Of a DNA stretch of 64,000 nucleotides, positions 60,731 through 64,000 are shown piece by piece (within the stretch, counting starts at the first letter, position 1; every line of letters begins with the position of its first letter). Below the pieces are notes generated by a model, which did no database searches, was not told the DNA's origin, and saw only the letters and a list, made by a program, of their open reading frames with translations. Source of the stretch: DASWJZ01 sp963814905. GTDB taxonomy: Bacteria; Pseudomonadota; Alphaproteobacteria; Rhizobiales; Afifellaceae. The stretch covers positions 62,001 to 126,000 of the forward strand of contig CAWFEM010000021.1 of assembly GCA_963814905.1 (NCBI GenBank), read 5' to 3'. Both the position numbers and the translations under genes were made by a program.

Positions 60731-61679
60731 CGGGCCCGAAACCGCGAACGAGACCATCGTTCTGATCAACGGCCTTGCCGACGACCTCCAGTCCTGGGGG
60801 TTTCAGGTGCCGGCTTTTGTCGAAGCAGGCTATCGCGTGTTGAGCTTCGACAATCGCGGCATCGGCAAGTCCGATAGACCAGCCGGTCCCTATAGCTCGA
60901 AGCAGCTTGCCGACGACGCCAAGGCGCTCGTCGATCAACTCGGGATCAGCGGCTTCCACCTCATGGGCGTTTCCATGGGCGGCATGATCTCCGAGGAATA
61001 CGCCATTGCCTATGGCGGCGACCTGAAATCGCTGACGCTCGCCTGCACCTACGGCAAGGCCGATCCTTTCTGCCAGCAGATGTTCGCCATGTGGGGCGAT
61101 CTGGCCAAGGGACTCGGCGTGCCCTTCGTCATGCGCGACGTCATCCTGTGGGCGTTCACCGGACCGTTCTTTGAAGACCGGCCGAACGATGCCGCCGAGT
61201 TCAACGCGGCAATGGCGCAGCTCGACATGTCCGTCGAAGCCTATCACGCCCAATTGGCCGTCATCCAAAAGCACGACGCGACAGACCGGCTCGGCCAGAT
61301 CGCCGTGCCGACGCTCGTTCTTGCGGGGGAGGAAGACATCCTCATCCCCGTCCGGCTGTCGCGGCGCCTGCAGGCCGCGATACCCGGCGCGAAATGGGCC
61401 ACCGTTCCCGGCGGGCATGCCTGCCTGTGGGAGAATCCCGGATCCGTTCAATACGACCTTCCTCGACTTTGTGGGGAGCAACGCCCGCTAGAGCGACCAC
61501 TGATCCAAGAAAGGACAGTTCCATGCCAAATTCAGAGTGGACTACTCCAAGATACGATCTCGGCTTCAAGCGCTTCACTGTGGCCCTGGCCGCGCTTGCG
61601 CTTGGGCTTGTCGTTGCCGTCGGCAACACCGCGATGGCCCAGACCATCAAAGACGGCGGCGACCTCCGCGCCGCGCTGA
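60684..61679 (+). CDS. Alpha/beta hydrolase, C-terminus frameshifted
   Basis: A 331-residue frame. Residues 1 to about 252 form a complete alpha/beta hydrolase: nucleophile Ser97 in LMGVSMGGMI, a DNRGIGKSD loop, Asp in LVLAGEEDILIP, and catalytic His in VPGGHACLW. After WENP the sequence switches frame: a single extra C in CCC at 61437-61439 would explain it, as the +1 frame reads DPFNTTFLDFVGSNAR and stops at 61491. As written, 75 foreign residues follow and run into the next gene. It starts at TTG 60684, preceded by GGAGGG. Esterase or amidase action on the imported substrate is inferred. Confidence 0.8.
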   Translation: MPKAQVNGVTLNYQIDGPETANETIVLINGLADDLQSWGFQVPAFVEAGYRVLSFDNRGIGKSDRPAGPYSSKQLADDAKALVDQLGISGFHLMGVSMGGMISEEYAIAYGGDLKSLTLACTYGKADPFCQQMFAMWGDLAKGLGVPFVMRDVILWAFTGPFFEDRPNDAAEFNAAMAQLDMSVEAYHAQLAVIQKHDATDRLGQIAVPTLVLAGEEDILIPVRLSRRLQAAIPGAKWATVPGGHACLWENPGSVQYDLPRLCGEQRPLERPLIQERTVPCQIQSGLLQDTISASSASLWPWPRLRLGLSLPSATPRWPRPSKTAATSAPR

Positions 61680-63085
61680 CGGGCGAGCCCGACGTCCTCG
61701 ATCCCGCCACCTCGTCCATCTACACTGGCGCTCAGGTGTACGAAGGCATCTTCAGCAAGCTGATCGATATCGATACCGACGGGAACTTCGTTCCCGACCT
61801 TGCCGCGTCATGGGCCCAGACGGATCCGACGACGTGGACGTTCAAGCTGGTGACCAATGCGACATTTCACAACGGAGAGAAATTCACCTCCGCCGACGTG
61901 AAATACAGCTTCGATCGGATCCTCAATCCCGACACGGCCAGCGCCTATGCCGGGCTCTATTCTCAGATCAACTCCATCGAAGCGCCAGATCCTGAGACCG
62001 TGGTCTTCCACCTGAAGTCGCCCTTCGGGCCCTTCCTCACGAACATCGCGACCAACGGCGAGATCGTGAACAAGACCGCCATCGAAAGCGGCGACCCGGC
62101 GCGGCAGCCGGTCGGAACCGGCCCATTCGAATTCGTCGACTGGGTGCAGGGCGACCACATCACGCTCAAGAAGAACCCGAACTACTTCAAGGCCGGTCTG
62201 CCGCATCTCGATACGATCACCTTCCGCTTCCTGCCGGTCGATCAGAGCCGGATCGATGCCTTGGTCGCTGGCGAGCTCGACTGGGCCGACGCTATTCCGC
62301 TGCAACAGGTGCCGGACCTCCAGAACAACTCGCGCTTCACCTACGTGACCAGCCCGGTCGCCGGAATTCCGGACTTCCTGGCCATGAACACGAAGGTTGC
62401 GCCCTTTGATAATGCGAAGGTGCGGCAAGCCGTTGCCCTGGCGACAAGCCGCTCCGGCATACGCGACTTCGCCTATCTCGGGACCGGCGAACTTGGCCTG
62501 ATCGAAGTGCCGACAGGGTCCGTCTGGTATGACGACACCGGTGTGTTCGCTGCAGAACCGGATATTGAAAAGGCCAAGCAGTTGCTGGCCGACGCCGGAT
62601 ATCCGAATGGGCTGACCGTGGAATATCTCGGATTGCCGCAATATCCCGAGCTGCTCAAGACCGGGCAGGTCGTGCGCGAGCAGCTGAGGCAGATCGGCAT
62701 CACCATGGAAATCAAGTCCGTGGATGTGTCGGTCTGGTTCGATGCCTTCGTTTCGGGCGACTACCAGATCACCAGCGCCTATCAGGAGCGGACGATCGAT
62801 CCTGACAACTTCTACTCGCTGGTCATCAGGTCGGGCGGTCCGATCAACACGACCGGTTACGCGAACCCGGAGGTGGATGCTCTCATCGACGAGGCCGCCG
62901 CGAGTGTCGATATGGACAAGCGGAAGGGCCTCTATCGGCAGATCCGAACGACCGTGACCAGCGAAGCGCCGATCGTGTTCGCTCACTTCGAAACGCTGCA
63001 TTATCTGATGAACAAGAACGTCGCCGGGTCGACGATAACCCCGACGCTCAGCCTGCACATGGAGAATGTCGGCTTCACGGAGTAG
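61523..63085 (+). CDS. Periplasmic peptide/nickel-type substrate-binding protein (SBP_bac_5)
   Basis: A 520-residue exported protein with a signal peptide (cut near AMAQT, about residue 39) and the DppA/OppA family pattern: LDPATSSIYTGAQVYEGIFS, ADVKYSFDRILNPDTASAYA, PVGTGPFEFVDWVQGD and FDNAKVRQAVALA. It captures the ligand for the importer. ATG 61523 follows AAGAAAGGA and gives the correct signal peptide. Placement as the last gene, after the hydrolase, is unusual; it is commonly first. Confidence 0.9.
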   Translation: MPNSEWTTPRYDLGFKRFTVALAALALGLVVAVGNTAMAQTIKDGGDLRAALTGEPDVLDPATSSIYTGAQVYEGIFSKLIDIDTDGNFVPDLAASWAQTDPTTWTFKLVTNATFHNGEKFTSADVKYSFDRILNPDTASAYAGLYSQINSIEAPDPETVVFHLKSPFGPFLTNIATNGEIVNKTAIESGDPARQPVGTGPFEFVDWVQGDHITLKKNPNYFKAGLPHLDTITFRFLPVDQSRIDALVAGELDWADAIPLQQVPDLQNNSRFTYVTSPVAGIPDFLAMNTKVAPFDNAKVRQAVALATSRSGIRDFAYLGTGELGLIEVPTGSVWYDDTGVFAAEPDIEKAKQLLADAGYPNGLTVEYLGLPQYPELLKTGQVVREQLRQIGITMEIKSVDVSVWFDAFVSGDYQITSAYQERTIDPDNFYSLVIRSGGPINTTGYANPEVDALIDEAAASVDMDKRKGLYRQIRTTVTSEAPIVFAHFETLHYLMNKNVAGSTITPTLSLHMENVGFTE

Positions 63086-63116
63086 TCCGCTTCGCGACGC
63101 CGCGCGGAGAAATCTG

Positions 63117-63144
63117 GCGGCCGGCCCGAACAAGGGCCGGCCGC
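63117..63144 (+). terminator. Strong hairpin after the importer operon (no T-run)
   Basis: GCGGCCGGCCC (63117-63127), loop GAACAA, and GGGCCGGCCGC (63134-63144) form a perfect 11-bp stem 31 nt after the binding-protein stop. Only TT follows, so it may be a weak intrinsic terminator or an mRNA-stabilising hairpin. Confidence 0.5.
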
Positions 63145-63392
63145 TTGCGGGTGGAGACAACCGTGACCACGACGCGATTGGTTCGCTCGACCTCGCCACG
63201 ATCCGAATAGTCTCGAATGGTCCCCGGTGGGATTTCACCCGGCGGCGTCGGCAAAGTATGTCAAATGACGCTCAAAGGCCTCACCACAAGGTAGCGTGAG
63301 TTAACCACACGGAGGACTAGGCGTTCCACTTCACAGGGGCTTAAGTCCGATAGGTACAGTATCCACGAAGTCTCGCCACGGGGCTTCCGCGA
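63145..63392. other. Intergenic leader before the CHASE4 gene
   Basis: There is no gene. It contains a hairpin GCGTC/GACGC (63245-63249 with 63267-63271) and then GGTAGCGTGAGTTAACC (63290-63306), loosely like segments of a GEMM-type c-di-GMP riboswitch, but key helices are not evident. An unused-looking GGAGGAC lies at 63311-63317. The gene's own ribosome site is weak. Confidence 0.35.
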
Positions 63393-64000
63393 ATGCCACT
63401 CTTCGACGACACGACTAAACGATTTGCGCTGAGGATCGGCCTACCGGCGATCCTCATCCTGCTCGCGACCTTCGTGATCGTCATCGTTTCCCTCACGAAG
63501 ATGGCCGGCAAGGTCAATCATATTGAGAGCGAGCTTACGGGGAGGACAACGACGGCTGCAGTCAAGTCCGTTCTGCGGCACCTCGGGGAGACGAACAAGG
63601 ATTATGCCCAATGGGATGATGCCGTTCGCAGTCTGTATGGTGCCGTAAACAGTGATTGGGCCGCAGAGAACGTCGCCACCTCGGTGCTATTCGACACGAT
63701 CTATCTCATCGACGATAGCGGCAATGGATTGCTCGCCTATCGGAACGGCGAGCCGGTGCCCACTACGCCCGGTGAAGCGTTTGGCCCGTCGCTCGCGTCA
63801 ATGATTGCTGAGCTTCCGAAGGACGGCAAGACATACGATGTGCAGACCGGGGTCGTGAGAGGCGCGTGGGGGCTTGCAATCGTCGCCGCCGGTCCGGTTG
63901 TGCCCGCGTCGAAGGATTTCGAGAACCCGCCGGATCGGTCCCGCTATTTGGTGATAGGCAAAGCGTTCGACGCCGCCGCCGTCAAACGGGCGAGCGAGGA
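63393..64000 (+). CDS. CHASE4-domain membrane sensor, 3' end cut by window
   Basis: From ATG 63393 a frame stays open to the end of the window (about 202 residues). It begins with a short cytoplasmic part, one membrane segment (about residues 14-35, IGLPAILILLATFVIVIVSL), and a periplasmic region with NKDYAQWDDAVRSLYGAVNS and DWAAENV, the CHASE4 signature, followed by TIYLIDDSGNGLLAYRNGEP. CHASE4 is a ligand-sensing domain often followed by HAMP, GGDEF and EAL or kinase modules; the output domain lies beyond the window. Confidence 0.8.
   Translation, partial: MPLFDDTTKRFALRIGLPAILILLATFVIVIVSLTKMAGKVNHIESELTGRTTTAAVKSVLRHLGETNKDYAQWDDAVRSLYGAVNSDWAAENVATSVLFDTIYLIDDSGNGLLAYRNGEPVPTTPGEAFGPSLASMIAELPKDGKTYDVQTGVVRGAWGLAIVAAGPVVPASKDFENPPDRSRYLVIGKAFDAAAVKRASE

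Overview
The window is a GC-rich (roughly 63-65 %) chromosomal segment of an alphaproteobacterium, almost certainly Hyphomicrobiales (Rhizobiales). The evidence is the gene order: lptF-lptG-lptD-surA-pdxA-rsmA facing gmk-yicC-mltG-fabF-acpP-fabG-fabD, then rpsF-rpsR-rplI, dnaB, alr-radA-cvpA-purF, and yfgM-bamB-der. A Rhizobiales-type intergenic repeat is present in three copies, and one good EcfG-type promoter (GGAAC-N16-CGTT) is visible. The genus cannot be named from the sequence alone. No tRNA, rRNA, insertion sequence, prophage or CRISPR array was recognised.

Layout. (a) 1-4602: the end of a ribose-type sugar ABC importer (ATPase cut by the window edge, two permeases), an SMP-30/gluconolactonase-like enzyme and a stand-alone cyclic-nucleotide-binding protein. 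(b) 5088-8284: a tightly overlapping sulfur and translation-quality cluster (cysteine synthase, AlaX editing protein, mercaptopyruvate sulfurtransferase, GNAT). (c) 8289-10297: a proline/glutamine/glutamate-rich OmpA-domain envelope protein behind a probable EcfG promoter and ending in a clear terminator. (d) 10336-15946: an ABC-F protein flanked by two repeat copies, then leftward genes for a secreted allene-oxide-cyclase-like barrel protein, DNA polymerase III chi, a secreted protein with a VHL-beta-like domain, and leucyl aminopeptidase. (e) 16124-23689: the LPS-export/outer-membrane operon joined to pdxA and rsmA by stop/start overlaps. (f) 23686-30038: the leftward gmk/yicC/mltG/fatty-acid-synthesis block. 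(g) 30157-33446: a TPR/sulfotransferase pair separated by a frameshift, then the ribosomal operon with a structured leader. (h) 33644-44195: TSUP transporter, cyclopropane-synthase-like methyltransferase, dnaB, a LysR regulator, alr, radA, cvpA, purF and an SDR. (i) 44225-50359: leftward YefM-YoeB toxin-antitoxin, der, bamB (frameshifted), yfgM, panB, NnrU and DUF2171. (j) 50633-54933: an NTF2-like remnant and a cyoABCD quinol oxidase. (k) 55064-63085: a catabolic operon with an M20 amidohydrolase, a FadR-type regulator, a complete dipeptide/oligopeptide-type ABC importer and an alpha/beta hydrolase. (l) 63393 to the end: a CHASE4 sensor running off the edge.

How the parts work together. Blocks (d) to (i) are mostly conserved housekeeping: envelope assembly (LptDFG, SurA, BamB, YfgM), fatty-acid and peptidoglycan metabolism, ribosome and replication. 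The accessory content is the two nutrient-import operons at the ends, the quinol oxidase, the toxin-antitoxin pair and the secreted proteins. Operon (k) looks like a self-contained uptake-and-hydrolysis system for an amide- or ester-containing small molecule under a GntR-family regulator.

Three genes (TPR/sulfotransferase, bamB, alpha/beta hydrolase) each carry what looks like a single-base frameshift. Two of these sit in short homopolymers. Assembly error is as likely as real inactivation, and the reads should be checked before these genes are interpreted. No clearly new multi-gene system was found. The best leads are the VHL-beta-like secreted protein, the rpsF leader structure, the EcfG-linked OmpA-like protein with a duplicated basic helix, and the peptide/amide import operon.
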